Shown in pieces: positions 17,738 through 27,636 of a stretch of 64,000 bases of DNA. The notes beneath the pieces were generated by a model. It searched no databases. It was given only the letters and a program-made list of their open reading frames with translations, and was not told the origin of the DNA. The position numbers and the translations under genes were made by a program. The stretch is from Paenibacillus endophyticus (GTDB lineage Bacteria; Bacillota; Bacilli; Paenibacillales; Paenibacillaceae): positions 78,014-142,013 of the forward strand of contig NZ_JACHXW010000010.1 in NCBI RefSeq assembly GCF_014192395.1, given 5' to 3'. Positions within the stretch are counted from its first letter, which is position 1, and every line of letters starts with the position of its first letter.

Positions 17738-17782
17738 AAAAGAACCTTCAGCTCCACTTTTAGTGGGGGTGAAGGTTCTTTT
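17738..17782 (+). terminator. Intrinsic terminator of the GHL6-type gene
   Basis: The stem aaaagaaccttca (17738-17750) with tgaaggttctttt (17770-17782) encloses an inner ccact/agtgg pair. It ends in a T tract on the plus strand, 94 nt past the stop codon. Confidence 0.85.
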
Positions 17783-17799
17783 GCACGCTATAGGATTGC

Positions 17800-18010
17800 C
17801 ATACTCGGGTTTCCCCATTTGGGATGAATCCTTTTGTACGCTTACGGAATTATCCGCTCGATTTATCCTTTGGGAAGAATCCTTTTGTACGCTTACGGGA
17901 TTATCCGCTGGTTACCCCATTAGAGACGGATTCTTTTGTTCTCTTACGGGATTATCCACTCGTTATCCATTTGGATTGAATCCTTTTGTACGCTTACGGG
18001 ATTATCCGCT
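17800..18010. repeat. 51-bp tandem repeat, about four units
   Basis: Units begin (tccttttgtacgcttacgg block) at 17829, 17880, 17931 and 17981, with periods 51, 51 and 50. The conserved half is ccttttgtacgcttacggg / attatccgct; the rest varies. It fills the space between two convergent genes. Spacers are short and mutually similar, so this is not CRISPR. Confidence 0.85.
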
Positions 18011-18041
18011 GGTTTACCCTTTTGGCCGAGCCCCGGTTCTT

Positions 18042-21000
18042 CTACTCAACCGTTGCTGCCAAAATACTGCCATACGCCCAATGCGAGCTAGTTACATCGC
18101 TCCATGGGGACTGTACCGAGGAGCTTGCCGCGCTTCTGCCCAGCACCTTGTTGATGATGCTTGCCGCTTCGGCGCGTGTCAGTGCCTGATTGGGCTTAAA
18201 GTTGCCGTCCACGTACCCGTTAATGATGCCGGCAGCCTGCACCTTCTCGATATCGGCTTTCGCCCAGTGCCCCGCAATATCGTTAAATCCAGTGCCAGTC
18301 TTATCCGTCTCGCCGATAAGCGATGAGACCAGCTTCGCCATTTCGGCGCGCGTGATGGACTTGCTTGCGCCAAAGCTGCCGTTCGCATAGCCCTGCATCA
18401 AGCCCATTCCCGTTACTTTTGCAATCGCATCCCTTGCCCAGTTGGACGCTAGCACGTCGCTATAGGATACCTCGGATGCTCCTGCTGCTTCCCGATTAAC
18501 GATTCTGGACAAAATCGTTGCGACTTCCGCCCTTGTCAATTTATTGTCGGGCTTAAACCTATCGTTCTCATAACCATTCATGTACGCGACTCCAAGACTT
18601 GAATCCTTTAGGCCTGGAACATGAATTAATGTGAACAAGCTGAATTTGTGAACCGTGAATTGCAGCCCCTTGTCGCCCTTATCGTTATAAGGAACGATCT
18701 TTCCTTTAAGCAGCTCCTTTGTACCGTCGCTGTGTTCAATGTATACGGCAAGGTCCTGCCACTGCGCTTCGCTAAGCAAAACATCCTTCAGCGGTAAAAT
18801 AATGGTGACATTCCCGCCTTGCACGTTTGTTTCGATGCTCATCGGACGGCCAACGACTGCTGCTTGTTCATTGCCTGCCACTATCCTTACGGCTGCTTCC
18901 CGATTTGCCCGGCCAGCTGTTTCAAGCTTCTTCGCTTCTTCCTTTATCGGCGTCAGATGGAAGAACAGATCCTCCGTCATAGCAGCCAACACATCGCTTC
19001 CCACTACTAATTTCGCGTTCTCCGTCATAAGCTCCAAACCGATCTGAGCGTCTGCGAATATTTGCTTCGCGTCCTTAGGCAGGTTAAACGTCGTTTGCGA
19101 TACCTCATCTTTCGCATCCGGAATAACAAGGCTTGCCGTTTGGAGACCTGCTTCTTTCATGCTCTCTGCCGCTTTACGCGCTTGCTCCGCCGTCAAAGAC
19201 ACGACATCCTGCTTCTTGCCGTCTGCTTGCTTCGTTCTTGTGACAACTGCTTTACCGGCATTTCCTACGTCAATGGATAAGGTCTCTTTGCCAGAATCAG
19301 CATTCCCGCCCGTGCCATGCTCCGATGAAGGCGCCTGCGTCGGCGTTGCGGATGGTGATGCAGTTGGTGCTTCCGTCGTTGCGGTCGGTGCTTCTGTCGG
19401 TATTTCTGTCGTTGCGGTCGGTGATGCAGTTGGCCCTTCCGTTGGTGTTGGTGACGGTGTCGCCGTTGGCGTAGGCGAAGGCGATGGCAGCGTTGACGCA
19501 TTTACTTGGAATTTCACGCCATCAACCAGCATGTAATCACCGGATTTTTTAACGGCCTTAATAGTATGCGGACCGTTAGCCAAACCGGAAACCGAATAAA
19601 TTTCCTGCTGTGTTAATCTGCTTGCATGATAAGCACTCACCGTTTCCTTAAGCACATTGTCTACATATATGTCGACCTCGCCCTGTACCGATGACATCGG
19701 CGCAATCAAGGATACGCCTGTGCCTGTGAACGAATATTGCACGTAGTCGCCGTCCGTTTCCGTACCGTGCAAATCGTTTTGGAAGTCTCCTTTGTAGGAG
19801 ATTGCCAAACTAACGGCGCCATCCGGCTGTGCAGCCAAATATTCCTTTTTAATCGTAATAGTACTGCCTGAGACCGTATAATCGGTGCCTGCTGCAAGAG
19901 GCGTTTCGCCATTCGCGATACCAAGCAGGTTGCTTCCATCGATCTGAAGCGTTGTCGTCACGTCGGCCTGCGCTGTTTTATCAAAGCTTCCCGAATCCGG
20001 GCTAATCATATCCGCGATTCGGAATGAAAGCAGATCAAGCAGCATGTAATAGCCTGATTTCTTCACTGCCTTAATCGTATGCGTACCCTCGGTCAAACCT
20101 TGGATACTATATACGGTCTGCCTAATTTGTCTGCTCGAATTGTACGTGCTGATGGTTTGCTTGAACACATCATCCACGTAGATATCGATATCCCCCTGCG
20201 AGGAATCCTTCTCTGTAATGAGCTCGATGCCTGTTCCTGCAAATTGGTATTCAAAATAATCGTTGTTGTTTTCCGTGTACTGCACATCGTCCTTATAATC
20301 GCCAAGGCCTCGGTTGCGTCCATGCTGCCATGCGCCCTTATAGGAAATATCGCTGTCATCGTTATTAACGAGGACATGCCTTCCTCTTGATGTATCGCTT
20401 ACGGCAATTGCCAGCGTCTGCGGCACTCCGCCGCTAAAGGACAAGGTTAGATTCGCCATGCCGTTCGCGCTGCCCGCCAGATACTCTTTCTTGATTGTAA
20501 GCTGATCGCCGGATACGAGATAATCAGCGCCCGCCTGCAGCGCTTCCTCCCCATTCGCGATTCCGCTCAAGCTGTTTCCATTGAAGGAAATTGCCGTCGC
20601 TACGTCCGTTTGTGCATCCGCACGTTTATCGAAGCTTAGCGCGCTTGGGTTTAGCGTACTGTTCTGCCCTGTAGTGTCGCTAATCGCAATGGCCAGCGTC
20701 TGCGAAGCGCCCTCGCTAAAGCTGAATTTCAGGTTTGCTGAGCCATTTGGCAATCCGGCAAGATACGCCTTATGAATCGTAACCACATCATTCGAAACGG
20801 AATAATCCGTACCGGATACGAGTGCTGCCGAACCGTTTGCGATCGCGGCAAGCGCATTTCCGTTAAGTGTCATTGTGGTTACAACGTCAGCCTGCAAGGA
20901 AGCTTTTTTGTCGAAGCTTGCCGAGTCCGGGCTGATCGTGCTGTTCGATGCAGCCGAATCAATGACTGAGACGGAGAGCGTCTGAACGGCACCGCCGTCA

Positions 21001-23636
21001 AAAACAAACGTCAAGCTCGTTGTTCCGATCGGCTGAGCTGCCAAATATTCTTTTTTGATCGTTACGTCATTGCCCGACACCGTATAATCCGTACCGGATA
21101 CAAGCGCATCTGCACCGTTCGAAATCGAGCTTAGGCTGCTGCCGGCTCCTGTCGTCGCAAGCGCAAGATCCGCTTGCTGGCCTGCCGCTTTGTCAAAGTC
21201 TCCCGTAGTCGTGCTGATCAAGTCAGGCAAGCTAACGCGAAGCATATCAAGCAATAAGAAGTAGCCCGACTTCTTCACTGCTTTGAGCGTATGCGGTCCG
21301 TTGGCCAAACCAGTAATGTTGAACACCGGCTGCTGTGCCAATCTACCGATATTATACGTACTGATCGTCTGCTGGAATTGATCATCGACATAGATATCGA
21401 TGCTGCCCTGCGAAGGATCAAGCTCGGTTATGAATTCGATTCCCGTCCCTGTGAAGGTGTACGTGAAATAATCATTGTCGTTCGCTTCGGCATAATGCAC
21501 ATCGTCCATATAATCGCCAAGATTCCGGTTATAGCTGCGATTCCAGCCGCCCGTATAGACGATAGACGCATTGTCATCATTGATGGATATCGAGCCTCCG
21601 ACTGCTGTGTCGCGCACGACCAACGAAACCTTTTGCATAGAGCCTGCGCTAAACGAGAAGGTCAAGTCAGAGGTTCCTGTTGAAAGCGTATCCATAAACG
21701 TTTTTTTGAGCGTCAATTGTGTGCCGGAAACCGTATAGTCCGTTCCCGAAGCAAGCGTGTTCCCGCCATGCTCCACGCCAGTCAGCGTATTGCCGTTCAG
21801 CGAAACCGTGAGTGCAACGTCAGACTGGGCCGCTGGCTTCTTATCGAAGCTTACCGTCGCAGGCGTAACGCGGCTATCTCTGATCGTCGTGTCGCTGATG
21901 GCTATTGCCAAGGTTTGAGAAGCACCGCCGCTAAACGTAAAGGTAAAATTCGTCGTGCCTACCGCTCTGCCTGCCAAATATTCCTTTTTAATCGTCACGT
22001 CATTGCCCGCAACGCTATAATCCGTGCCAGACACAAGCGCAGCTCCATTGTTCGAGATGCTCGCAAGCGTATTTCCGTTAAGCGTTAATGTCGTTGCCAC
22101 GTCTGCCTGCTCCGACGTCTTCTTATTGAACGACGCGGTTACAGGGCTAATCGTACTGTTCAGCGCAGCCGCATCCGTCACGTCGATAACGATGTTTTGC
22201 TTGTCGCCGGGAAGCTGCTGGCCTCCGTTGCGCGTCCAATCGCCTGTGTATTTCATGCCGGTATCATCGTCATTCGCAGCCGCCGTGCCATCCAGGGCCG
22301 TTACCTTGAACAATCGCGAGGCATGCGAGGCTAGATTAACGGCGCTATATCCGTCATTGAATGTGCCAAGATCCTCATGGCTCCAAAGATCGCGAACCGT
22401 TGCCGGTCCAGTCAAGCCGATGTCGCTCCAGTCCACGTTAACCGTAGCTGCGGAGCTCCCCAAGTTGAAGAGACCCACCGTGTAGCTTCCATCACCGTTA
22501 TTCGCATACCATACCTGCTGCTCGGTAGCAGTCGATACCGGATGGCCCGGCCGTCCTGCTTGATTGACCGCGATCACTTCCTCATTCGTCAACAGCTCTA
22601 GGCCGTATTCGTCCAAATTGGTCATGTCATTGCCGATGTACAGCTGTGCGGAGGATAATGCCCAGAACGTCATTGCCGTCTTGCGCTCGTCAGGCGTAAT
22701 GCCGTCCATCGCGCCGTTCCCGATATTCAAGGAGTCAAAATCATTCCAGCCCCCAGGTCCCGCGTGGCGCCAGAACTGCTCCGCTTTCGGGAATAGACGA
22801 GCGATGCTTGGCCATGCCGTTAAGCCGCCGTCGCCGCAGTAGCATTCAATATCCCAATCGACACGCCAGCCATTGGCATATTCCTTCCAATAATCAATGT
22901 ATTTGATATCAAGCGCCCATGAAAGCTCCAGCCAAATTTGGTGCGGAGCAAGCGCCTGTGCCCATGCTTTCACATCATCCCGCGCATCTAGGGAAAGATC
23001 AGAGATGCCCGAGCCCGGCGTCACGCTGTCAAACTTCAAGAAATCGATACCCCATTCGCCGTATAGGTCGGCAATCGAGTTTATGTAGCTTTGCGCGCAA
23101 GGCTGGTTGAAATCGATTTTGTAGCCCAGTCCCCAGTAATCCGATTCTTGAATCGGCTGTGCCGCGATATCCTGCATCGAGCAGCCGGGAGCCCCGTAAA
23201 TCGGCAAATCCTGGTCATACGCCTGCGGCGATAATCCGGGAATGCCATAGAGACCGATCTTCTGCCCGTTCGCATGGACATAATCGATAACCTCCTGCAG
23301 GCCATTCGGATATAGCGTTGTACTTGGGATCGGGCGGCCATAACCGTCCATGCCTCCGTTCCAAGCCGCGTCTATATTGATATATTCATATCCGTAAGGC
23401 TGAAGCTTCTCATGCATCGCGTCGGATTGAGCCTTGATATTGGCTGCCGTAATCCATTGCCCGTTCCCCGTATACACTTGCAGGCTGTAACTGCTCCAGC
23501 CCATATATGGCTTCGCAGCCAGGCCGTTATCGGCCGCCTCCGCCACATTCCCTCTCGGTGCCACTATTCCTAGCTGGGTCGCGAACAGGACGATTACAAG
23601 CAGCCAAAGCCGGGTCTTTCTCATCATTAGATTCAT
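18042..23636 (-). CDS. SLH-anchored modular GH27 alpha-galactosidase-type enzyme
   Basis: Giant secreted enzyme (1,864 aa). Seen in order: signal peptide (1-35); GH27 catalytic barrel (about 40-450) with KPYMGWSSYS, nucleophile D203 in FLKFDSV and probable acid/base D262 in GWRVDWDIE; six X2-like Ig modules (about 495-582, 588-678, 806-893, 898-988, 992-1082, 1210-1278); three beta-sandwich sugar-binding-type modules (about 684-802, 1086-1207, 1279-1377); a Pro/Thr/Ser/Ala linker (1380-1440); a beta-rich region; SLH repeats with TRAE motifs at 1701, 1762 and 1821. Family activity is alpha-galactosidase or beta-L-arabinopyranosidase. The sixth X2 and third sandwich modules are fused by an internal deletion. 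The ATG has GGAG 7 nt upstream. It is last in the ABC operon, behind an intercistronic hairpin. Confidence 0.93.
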   Translation of the reverse strand: MNLMMRKTRLWLLVIVLFATQLGIVAPRGNVAEAADNGLAAKPYMGWSSYSLQVYTGNGQWITAANIKAQSDAMHEKLQPYGYEYINIDAAWNGGMDGYGRPIPSTTLYPNGLQEVIDYVHANGQKIGLYGIPGLSPQAYDQDLPIYGAPGCSMQDIAAQPIQESDYWGLGYKIDFNQPCAQSYINSIADLYGEWGIDFLKFDSVTPGSGISDLSLDARDDVKAWAQALAPHQIWLELSWALDIKYIDYWKEYANGWRVDWDIECYCGDGGLTAWPSIARLFPKAEQFWRHAGPGGWNDFDSLNIGNGAMDGITPDERKTAMTFWALSSAQLYIGNDMTNLDEYGLELLTNEEVIAVNQAGRPGHPVSTATEQQVWYANNGDGSYTVGLFNLGSSAATVNVDWSDIGLTGPATVRDLWSHEDLGTFNDGYSAVNLASHASRLFKVTALDGTAAANDDDTGMKYTGDWTRNGGQQLPGDKQNIVIDVTDAAALNSTISPVTASFNKKTSEQADVATTLTLNGNTLASISNNGAALVSGTDYSVAGNDVTIKKEYLAGRAVGTTNFTFTFSGGASQTLAIAISDTTIRDSRVTPATVSFDKKPAAQSDVALTVSLNGNTLTGVEHGGNTLASGTDYTVSGTQLTLKKTFMDTLSTGTSDLTFSFSAGSMQKVSLVVRDTAVGGSISINDDNASIVYTGGWNRSYNRNLGDYMDDVHYAEANDNDYFTYTFTGTGIEFITELDPSQGSIDIYVDDQFQQTISTYNIGRLAQQPVFNITGLANGPHTLKAVKKSGYFLLLDMLRVSLPDLISTTTGDFDKAAGQQADLALATTGAGSSLSSISNGADALVSGTDYTVSGNDVTIKKEYLAAQPIGTTSLTFVFDGGAVQTLSVSVIDSAASNSTISPDSASFDKKASLQADVVTTMTLNGNALAAIANGSAALVSGTDYSVSNDVVTIHKAYLAGLPNGSANLKFSFSEGASQTLAIAISDTTGQNSTLNPSALSFDKRADAQTDVATAISFNGNSLSGIANGEEALQAGADYLVSGDQLTIKKEYLAGSANGMANLTLSFSGGVPQTLAIAVSDTSRGRHVLVNNDDSDISYKGAWQHGRNRGLGDYKDDVQYTENNNDYFEYQFAGTGIELITEKDSSQGDIDIYVDDVFKQTISTYNSSRQIRQTVYSIQGLTEGTHTIKAVKKSGYYMLLDLLSFRIADMISPDSGSFDKTAQADVTTTLQIDGSNLLGIANGETPLAAGTDYTVSGSTITIKKEYLAAQPDGAVSLAISYKGDFQNDLHGTETDGDYVQYSFTGTGVSLIAPMSSVQGEVDIYVDNVLKETVSAYHASRLTQQEIYSVSGLANGPHTIKAVKKSGDYMLVDGVKFQVNASTLPSPSPTPTATPSPTPTEGPTASPTATTEIPTEAPTATTEAPTASPSATPTQAPSSEHGTGGNADSGKETLSIDVGNAGKAVVTRTKQADGKKQDVVSLTAEQARKAAESMKEAGLQTASLVIPDAKDEVSQTTFNLPKDAKQIFADAQIGLELMTENAKLVVGSDVLAAMTEDLFFHLTPIKEEAKKLETAGRANREAAVRIVAGNEQAAVVGRPMSIETNVQGGNVTIILPLKDVLLSEAQWQDLAVYIEHSDGTKELLKGKIVPYNDKGDKGLQFTVHKFSLFTLIHVPGLKDSSLGVAYMNGYENDRFKPDNKLTRAEVATILSRIVNREAAGASEVSYSDVLASNWARDAIAKVTGMGLMQGYANGSFGASKSITRAEMAKLVSSLIGETDKTGTGFNDIAGHWAKADIEKVQAAGIINGYVDGNFKPNQALTRAEAASIINKVLGRSAASSSVQSPWSDVTSSHWAYGSILAATVE

Positions 23637-23662
23637 TATTTATCTCCTTTTTTTAGAAAATA

Positions 23663-23699
23663 GGATCAGGCTTTTATTTCGCAATAAAAACCTGATCCT
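23663..23699 (-). terminator. Intercistronic hairpin/attenuator between lipoprotein and GH27 genes
   Basis: aggatcagg (23663-23671) pairs with cctgatcct (23691-23699), extended by A/T pairs. It sits 24 nt after the solute-binding lipoprotein stop and only 27 nt before the GH27 start, so no separate promoter fits. It probably lets partial read-through set lipoprotein expression above that of the enzyme. Confidence 0.75.
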
Positions 23700-23722
23700 G
23701 TGTAGTTAGAAAGCCTTATGCC

Positions 23723-25390
23723 TTACTTAAACGATTGGTCATACGCTTTTTGCAAAATTTCCAAGTAACGGTCAATCTTCAGATCCTTGAGACCTTTCAC
23801 GTAAGCATCCCAATCCCTCTCCAGATCTTTATTTCCTGTAATGAATTGCAGCGCGCTTTGCTCGATGTAGGATTTAATGTTCGTTTGCAGAATGCTCGCC
23901 TCGTCAACCTCGGCGTTATCGATCCAGATCGCCCAGAGCGGGAACAGCTCCTTCGGCTCGTGGCCTTGATACTGAAGCGTCGCTTGGTACAATCTGCGCT
24001 CATAGTTGGCAGAATCATAAATATCCGTACCTTGAACCCAGCTGTCGCGGTATTCCCGCGGCATATAGAAGTGAGCCGTTCCGCTCCAACCCGCATTGCG
24101 AGGCGCTTCGCCTTCAACGGCAGGAATCGTGGCAACCTTCGGCTCTACGCCTTCGCCGAGTGCAACTTCGCCTTCCTTCGGCTTTCTCCAGTCAATGCCC
24201 TCCATACCCGATGCGCCGTTCGTTTGGCCTTCCTCGGTGAACATGTAATCTACCAATTTAATTAGCGCAATTTGCTGTTCTTCGGAAGCTTTGTTCGTAA
24301 TGACGAATTTCGCTCCAGGAGCAACGCCGCCGCCATCATGAGTAGCGAATGATCCGTGCGGACCTGTCAGTGGCGGAACCGGATTGTAGTCCGCCGAGTT
24401 TTTGTTGCCTACGTCAATGTTAACGAAGATAGCAGGGTGCATGCCGGCGCCGGCGCCAAGAATTTGAGCATCGCCGTTTTCGCCGATTTTTTTGAATGCT
24501 TCCGCATTTTGCGCGAATGCGCCTGGATCGATCAAACCTTCATCGTATAAGGATTTGATATACGTCAAGCCCTCTTTCCATTTCAGGTTAAGCGCTGCCG
24601 ATTCCACCTTGCCGCCATTGAGGTTCAAATAGTTGCGGTCGTCGTCATAGATGAAGCCGTTCATAAGGAACGGGATGACGCGTACGCCGAAATCTTCGAT
24701 CGAGCCGCTAAGCGGCACTTCGTCGGCAACGCCGTTGCCGTTAGGATCCTTTGTTTTGAACGCCGACAATACCGCTTTGAATTCTTCCGGTGTTTTTGGC
24801 ATTTCCAATTGCAGTTTATCCAGCCACTTTGTATTGATCCACATTTTGTTCGGATAGGAACAGTGGAAGCACTGGCTGTAAGCGACAAGTCCGTAAATAT
24901 TGCCGTCCGGCGCTGTGTTAAACGCTTTCAAATCTGAGTCTTTTTCCATAGCGGCTTTAATGTTAGGCGCATATTGATCGATGAGATCGTTCAGCGGAAT
25001 AAGTACGCCTTGCTTGCCGTACTTCACGACATCCGCTTGCGTGAACTGATCGACATAGCCTGGAAGCATGTAAGCATCCGGATAGTCTCCGCTCGCAAGC
25101 GAAATTTGACGCTTCTCCTTCGCGCCATCCGGCGGAGTCGTTTCGAATTTAATCTTGATATTGAATTTCTCTTCTACGAATTTCGTGAATTTGTTCGTTG
25201 CCAGATCAATGTTAGGCTCTTGAACGGCGAATAGCGTAACTTCAACCGGTGCGGTTTCTCCCGTCTCTTCCGATTGTGCGTTCGGCGCGTTGGTCGCCGT
25301 GTTGGAAGGCTTATTATTTTGCGAGCACGCAGCAAGCGTCATGCTGGCTACAACCATGATTGCCAACAAACCCAAAAGCTTCTTTTTCAT
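23723..25390 (-). CDS. Extracellular solute-binding lipoprotein (paralogue 1)
   Basis: Lipid-anchored sugar receptor (555 aa) of the LplA-type class. Seen: signal MKKKLLGLLAIMVVASMTLAAC with lipobox LAAC, a Ser/Asn/Thr spacer, and a body nearly colinear with the second receptor at 27637-29268. Shared blocks include PDGAKEKRQISLA, CFHCSYPNKMW and FMLxGFIYDDDRNYL-like stretches. The ribosome site AAGGGAG precedes the ATG. It follows the LplC-type permease by 99 nt. Two receptors around one permease pair suggest a duplication with either redundant or divergent ligand range. The GH27 gene downstream points to galactosylated oligosaccharides. Confidence 0.93.
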   Translation of the reverse strand: MKKKLLGLLAIMVVASMTLAACSQNNKPSNTATNAPNAQSEETGETAPVEVTLFAVQEPNIDLATNKFTKFVEEKFNIKIKFETTPPDGAKEKRQISLASGDYPDAYMLPGYVDQFTQADVVKYGKQGVLIPLNDLIDQYAPNIKAAMEKDSDLKAFNTAPDGNIYGLVAYSQCFHCSYPNKMWINTKWLDKLQLEMPKTPEEFKAVLSAFKTKDPNGNGVADEVPLSGSIEDFGVRVIPFLMNGFIYDDDRNYLNLNGGKVESAALNLKWKEGLTYIKSLYDEGLIDPGAFAQNAEAFKKIGENGDAQILGAGAGMHPAIFVNIDVGNKNSADYNPVPPLTGPHGSFATHDGGGVAPGAKFVITNKASEEQQIALIKLVDYMFTEEGQTNGASGMEGIDWRKPKEGEVALGEGVEPKVATIPAVEGEAPRNAGWSGTAHFYMPREYRDSWVQGTDIYDSANYERRLYQATLQYQGHEPKELFPLWAIWIDNAEVDEASILQTNIKSYIEQSALQFITGNKDLERDWDAYVKGLKDLKIDRYLEILQKAYDQSFK

Positions 25391-25489
25391 CTTTGTTCGC
25401 TCCCTTTTCGTATCGATTCATTATGGATTGCCATTAGCCTTGCGTTAACGCTACAAGTCGACCACCTCCCTTCCATATTCCTCGTTTCG

Positions 25490-26413
25490 TTACCCTTTTA
25501 CCGAGCCGACCAGCATCCCTTGCACGAAATAACGCTGTACGAACGGGTAGATGATCAGAACCGGCAGCGTCGCCACCACGATAAGCGAATATTTCAACAA
25601 CTCGGAGAGCTGCTGCCTCTCCACCTGCTTCAGGGCATCCGTAACGCTTGCGCTGTTGTTCATGATGATGATGCTCCGCAGGACAAGCTGCAGCGGGAAC
25701 AGATTCGCCGATTTCAAGTAGATCAAAGCGTCAAAGTATGCATTCCATTGACCAACGCCGTACATGAGGAAGAGCACGGCGAGTATCGGCTTGGATAAGG
25801 GAACAACGACGCTCCGCATAAACCGGATATCGCTGCATCCGTCAATCTCACTCGCCTCGAACAGCTCGTCGGGAATGGAGTTTTGGAAGAAGGAGCGTGC
25901 GATAATGACCTGCCATACCCAGACCGCATTCGGAATGAGCAGCGCCCAACGGGAGTCGATCATGCCGAATTCCCGCACAACCATATACGTCGGGATCAAG
26001 CCGCCGCTGAAGAGCATGGTGAACGTGATGAGCATCATAATGACACTGCGGCCAAAAAAGGATTTGCGCGACATCGGATACGCAATCATAACCGTGAGCA
26101 CTACGCTGATTATCGTTCCTGCTGCCGTGTAGAACAGCGAGTTGCCATAGCCCTGCATAATTTGCGGGGTGTCGAACAGCACCTTGAAGCCCTTGAACGA
26201 AATATCGACGGGCCATAGCCAGACGCGGCCTGAGGTTACGGCTGCCGGACTGCTGATCGAGCTGCTTAGAATATAAATAAGCGGATAAATAACCGCGATT
26301 AACACCAAAAATAATACCGTGTACACAATGAACAAAAAGACTTTATCGCCCGCTGAATCTTTAATCGTTTGTCTGATTGGTGCCTGCTGCGTTGCTATTT
26401 TTGACGATGCCAT
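25490..26413 (-). CDS. Sugar ABC transporter permease, LplC/YtcP type
   Basis: Second permease (307 aa) of the importer. Seen: six hydrophobic spans beginning FLFIVYTVLFLVLIAVIYPLI, the MetI-like EAA loop ASEIDGCSDIRFMRSVVVPLS, and the LplC-type C-terminal ending GMLVGSVKG. AAAAGGGGAG lies 9 nt before the ATG. It starts 15 nt after the partner permease stop, so the two are co-transcribed. Works with a shared ATPase not encoded here. Confidence 0.93.
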   Translation of the reverse strand: MASSKIATQQAPIRQTIKDSAGDKVFLFIVYTVLFLVLIAVIYPLIYILSSSISSPAAVTSGRVWLWPVDISFKGFKVLFDTPQIMQGYGNSLFYTAAGTIISVVLTVMIAYPMSRKSFFGRSVIMMLITFTMLFSGGLIPTYMVVREFGMIDSRWALLIPNAVWVWQVIIARSFFQNSIPDELFEASEIDGCSDIRFMRSVVVPLSKPILAVLFLMYGVGQWNAYFDALIYLKSANLFPLQLVLRSIIIMNNSASVTDALKQVERQQLSELLKYSLIVVATLPVLIIYPFVQRYFVQGMLVGSVKG

Positions 26414-26428
26414 AGGCGCACTCCCCTT

Positions 26429-27394
26429 TTACCAAATGCTCGATTTCGTGAATTTTTTCGCCAAGCCGTTGACGACGAATAATAATACCAGATTGATAAA
26501 TGAATTGAATAAGCCAACCGCCGTTGCAAAGCTGTAATTGGCATTTAGCAGCCCGACGCTATAGACATAAGTTGCGATAATTTCCGAGTTCACCTTATTG
26601 AGCGGGTTTTGAAGCAGATAAATTTTCTCGAAGCCAATCGCCATGACGCTGCCCACGTTCAGGATGAGAATAATCGTGATGGTCGGCAGAATGCCCGGAA
26701 TATCTACGTGAAGGATCTTCTGGAAGCGTGACGCCCCATCTACCTTAGCCGCCTCGTACAAGGTCGGATCAATGCCGGACAGCGCCGCCAAATAAATAAC
26801 CGCTGAATAGCCGGCCGTCTGCCAAATGTCCGACCAAACGTAAATCGACCGGAACATGCTGGCCTCACCCAGGAAGTTGATCGAGTCGAGTCCGAAATAG
26901 TTCAAAGCAACGTTGACGAATCCGAGCCTCGGCGCCAAAAACAGCATAATAATCGACACCATGACGACGGTTGAGATGAAATAAGGCGCGAAGGTGACCA
27001 GCTGTACGGTCCGCTTGAATCTTCCGTTGCGGACCTCGTTCAGCATCAGCGCGAGTATGATCGGAATCGGAAAGCCCGCGAGCAATAAATATCCGCTGAC
27101 GTAGATCGTGTTTTTGACCAAGGGCCAGAACATCGGATTATCAAAAAACAGCTGAAAGTTTTTGAAGCCTACCCATGGGCTCCCCCATATTCCTTTAATG
27201 ACGTTGTAATCCTTAAAGGCGAGCACGGCGTTCAGCATTGGATAATATTTAAAAATAAGAAAAAACAACACTGGCGGTATAATGATCAGGTACAGCTGCC
27301 AATGCTTCTTGAAGCTTCGTACCGCTTCTTCCGCAAGGCTTCGCTTGCCCTTTGCCTTCAACAACTTATTATTCAGTACGATTTCTTTTTCCAG
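26429..27394 (-). CDS. Sugar ABC transporter permease, LplB/YteP type
   Basis: First permease of the pair (about 321 aa). Seen: LYLIIIPPVLFFLIFKYYP as helix 1, KGIWGSPWVGFKNFQLFF, and the EAA loop YEAAKVDGASRFQKI. The open frame runs back to 27625, but that puts the start inside the upstream gene's terminator and adds 77 non-family residues. The only ribosome-like site (GGGGGGA) points to a CTG at 27394. A TTG a few codons later is the alternative, so the start is uncertain. A promoter with a cre-like site lies just upstream. Confidence 0.88.
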   Translation of the reverse strand: MEKEIVLNNKLLKAKGKRSLAEEAVRSFKKHWQLYLIIIPPVLFFLIFKYYPMLNAVLAFKDYNVIKGIWGSPWVGFKNFQLFFDNPMFWPLVKNTIYVSGYLLLAGFPIPIILALMLNEVRNGRFKRTVQLVTFAPYFISTVVMVSIIMLFLAPRLGFVNVALNYFGLDSINFLGEASMFRSIYVWSDIWQTAGYSAVIYLAALSGIDPTLYEAAKVDGASRFQKILHVDIPGILPTITIILILNVGSVMAIGFEKIYLLQNPLNKVNSEIIATYVYSVGLLNANYSFATAVGLFNSFINLVLLFVVNGLAKKFTKSSIW

Positions 27395-27428
27395 AACAAT
27401 CCCCCCTAAGTGACTACCTGCTGATGTA

Positions 27429-27479
27429 TGATAGCGCTTTCTATACGACTGATCATAGTAGAAAAACACCTGCTCCAAA
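27429..27479 (-). promoter_or_regulatory. Promoter with cre-like (CcpA) site for the permease operon
   Basis: On the minus strand, TTTGGA (27474-27479) and TATGAT (27452-27457) are 16 bp apart. Overlapping the expected start, AGAAAGCGCTATCA (27429-27442) matches the cre consensus TGWAANCGNTNWCA except for the first base. This position fits CcpA repression in preferred sugars. It also explains why the permeases can be expressed separately from the lipoprotein upstream of the terminator. Confidence 0.6.
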
Positions 27480-27588
27480 TAGGTACACTTGCGTCTTTTT
27501 ACGTACAAAAACTCGGATTTGAAGGGGGCAAATCCCCGTACTGGCGTACATTTATCGGCTTTATGCAGCTGTACCGTGCATACAGCGC

Positions 27589-27618
27589 AAAAAAAACCCG
27601 ACTGCGCGGGCAGCCGGG
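27589..27618 (-). terminator. Intrinsic terminator after the second lipoprotein gene
   Basis: The stem is CCCGGCTGC/GCAGTCGGG with a GC-rich 4-nt loop, followed by eight T on the minus strand. It lies 19 nt past the lipoprotein stop codon and divides the transporter genes into two transcription units. Confidence 0.9.
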
Positions 27619-27636
27619 ATTTCATATACTGGGAAA

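Noticed and set aside
17800-18010. Possible CRISPR array
   Set aside because: Conserved blocks of about 33 bp are separated by only about 18 bp of similar, non-unique sequence, and no cas genes are nearby. The same reasoning excludes the arrays at 11.7, 57.1 and 59.5 kb.
27395-27625. 77-residue N-terminal extension of the LplB-type permease
   Set aside because: The start would lie inside the previous gene's terminator and the extension is unlike the family; promoter and cre-like site lie within it.
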